From JBAXGW01 sp037139195 (GTDB lineage Bacteria > Bacteroidota > Bacteroidia > Bacteroidales > JAHJDW01), in the NCBI GenBank assembly GCA_037139195.1, contig JBAXGW010000126.1, forward strand, positions 1-6,702: DNA of 6,702 bases. The letters are read 5' to 3'. This document shows positions 6,416 through 6,702 of the stretch, piece by piece. Below the pieces are notes generated by a model that ran no database searches, was not told the DNA's origin, and saw only the letters and a list, made by a program, of their open reading frames with translations. Positions within the stretch are counted from its first letter, which is position 1; each line of letters starts with the position of its first letter. The translations under genes were made by a program, and so were the position numbers.

Positions 6416-6507
6416 AAATTTTGTTTGATGGTAACGCTCAAATTTGTTTGATGGCAGACTACAAATTTATTTGATTGGACAATACAATTTTGTATTCTCA
6501 TAGAAAT
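6416..6507. repeat. Degenerate 23-bp tandem repeat, three to four units
   Basis: Units start at 6416, 6439, 6462 and, weakly, 6485. The shared part is CAAATTTGTTTGATGG: AAATTTTGTTTGATGG in unit 1, exact in unit 2, CAAATTTATTTGATTG in unit 3, and only CAATTTTGT in unit 4. The remaining 7 bases of each unit vary. The constant 23-bp step makes this more than simple A/T richness. The units are head to tail with no unique spacers. The function is unknown: it could be a protein-binding array, an iteron-like cluster or a decaying repeat. Confidence 0.6.
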
Positions 6508-6514
6508 CGTTCTA
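6501..6514. promoter_or_regulatory. Inverted repeat TAGAA-N4-TTCTA
   Basis: Exact 5-bp arms around ATCG; one more A-T pair (6500 and 6515) extends them to 6 bp. The element directly follows the 23-bp repeats and precedes a 35-codon frame by 17 bases. It mirrors the element at 6223-6236. It may be an operator or a chance A/T-rich palindrome. Confidence 0.22.
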
Positions 6515-6531
6515 TAATTATTTAATTTAAA

Positions 6532-6639
6532 ATGAGTTATGAGGTACTTAAAATAAACAAAGGCATTATAATTACTTTATCGCAAACTGCCATTATACAG
6601 CCCTTTGGTATTGCGAGCACACAAATACTTGAACGATAA
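6532..6639 (+). CDS. Possible 35-residue small ORF, unsupported
   Basis: An ATG at 6532 opens 35 codons ending in TAA and reads MSYEVLKINKGIIITLSQTA, then IIQPFGIASTQILER. The composition is ordinary for a small globular fragment, unlike the Phe/Cys/Leu-rich spurious frames elsewhere, but no family, ribosome site or promoter is recognisable. It overlaps a bulged hairpin (6580-6616), so the sequence may be constrained as nucleic acid instead. It could be a tiny protein, a gene remnant or chance. Confidence 0.15.
   Translation: MSYEVLKINKGIIITLSQTAIIQPFGIASTQILER
6580..6616. other. Bulged hairpin with G-C-containing stem
   Basis: TCGCAA (6580-6585) pairs exactly with TTGCGA (6611-6616). After a two-base bulge (AC), TGCCA (6588-6592) pairs with TTGGTA bases 6606-6610, including one G.U. 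The loop is 13 bases. It is one of the few structures here with several G-C pairs. It has no T-run, so it is not a typical terminator. A small RNA element or recombination-site fold is possible but unsupported. Confidence 0.25.
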
Positions 6640-6659
6640 CTAATATGTTTTAACTGGGT

Positions 6660-6701
6660 ATCCCCTTAGCTCATCTTAAAAAATGCCTATCTTTAGGGGA
6701 T
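6660..6701. repeat. Inverted repeat ATCCCCT / AGGGGAT at the right edge
   Basis: Exact 7-bp arms lie at 6660-6666 and 6695-6701 with 28 bases between, and a further A-T pair follows one mismatch. The G-C-rich arms stand out in this A/T-rich stretch. This could be a long-loop hairpin or part of the end of an element continuing beyond the window. The cut edge prevents a decision. Confidence 0.25.
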
Positions 6702-6702
6702 G

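Larger units (their letters stand above)
6201..6702. other. Long non-coding region upstream of the vWA gene
   Basis: No open frame here has convincing protein character. The longest, 6236-6451 on the plus strand, has a composition typical of translated non-coding A/T-rich DNA and overlaps the repeats. The stretch should hold the promoter of the minus-strand vWA gene, but no good TAnnTTTG match with a partner at the right spacing was found near the start codon. It contains the repeats, inverted repeats and small frame listed separately. The right end of the window cuts whatever follows. Confidence 0.6.

Noticed and set aside
6236..6451. Plus-strand open frame of 71 codons upstream of the vWA gene
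   Set aside because: The product is rich in Cys, Phe, Leu and Ile without a plausible signal peptide or fold, and it ends inside the 23-bp repeats. Probably chance, although a tiny protein cannot be fully excluded.
6416..6507. CRISPR array
   Set aside because: The period is 23 bp with only about 7 variable bases between cores; real arrays have repeats and unique spacers of roughly 25-40 bp each, and no cas gene is present.

Overview
The window is AT-rich and reads like a chromosomal segment of a Bacteroidota (Bacteroidetes) bacterium. The signs are the A/T-dominated codon use, start codons without a clear Shine-Dalgarno sequence, signal peptides that end in Ser-Gln or Ala-Gln, and a candidate promoter close to the Bacteroidetes TTG / TAnnTTTG type. 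The species cannot be named from the sequence. There are five well-supported genes and no RNA gene, CRISPR array, transposase or clear phage gene.

Layout. Positions 1-165 hold a strong plus-strand terminator for a gene lying left of the window, a second hairpin that probably ends the histidine-kinase transcript, and a 14-bp perfect palindrome. A soluble hybrid histidine kinase follows on the minus strand (166-1683). Divergent from it are three plus-strand genes that look like one operon: a secreted protein with a TonB C-terminal-like domain (1822-2244), an ECF-type sigma factor (2302-2856), and a 537-residue single-pass membrane protein (2853-4466). The last two overlap by ATGA, and the membrane protein is probably the sigma factor's cognate regulator. 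A convergent minus-strand gene (4560-6200) encodes an exported protein with two beta-sandwich-like domains, a charged coiled coil and a von Willebrand A domain with a complete MIDAS-type metal site. Positions 6201-6702 have no convincing gene. They hold a 23-bp-period degenerate tandem repeat, a cluster of TAGAA/TTCTA words, a bulged hairpin and an inverted repeat at the right edge.

How the genes may work together (inference). The sigma factor and its membrane partner form an envelope-to-transcription signalling pair: about 45 residues inside the cell, one membrane helix and roughly 470 residues outside. The secreted TonB-C-like protein is encoded directly upstream and the vWA protein directly downstream, so both are candidate partners or targets in the envelope. 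The kinase next door has no membrane segment and starts with what looks like a degenerate receiver domain, so it probably senses a cytoplasmic or protein-borne signal. No link between the kinase and the sigma operon is shown beyond adjacency.
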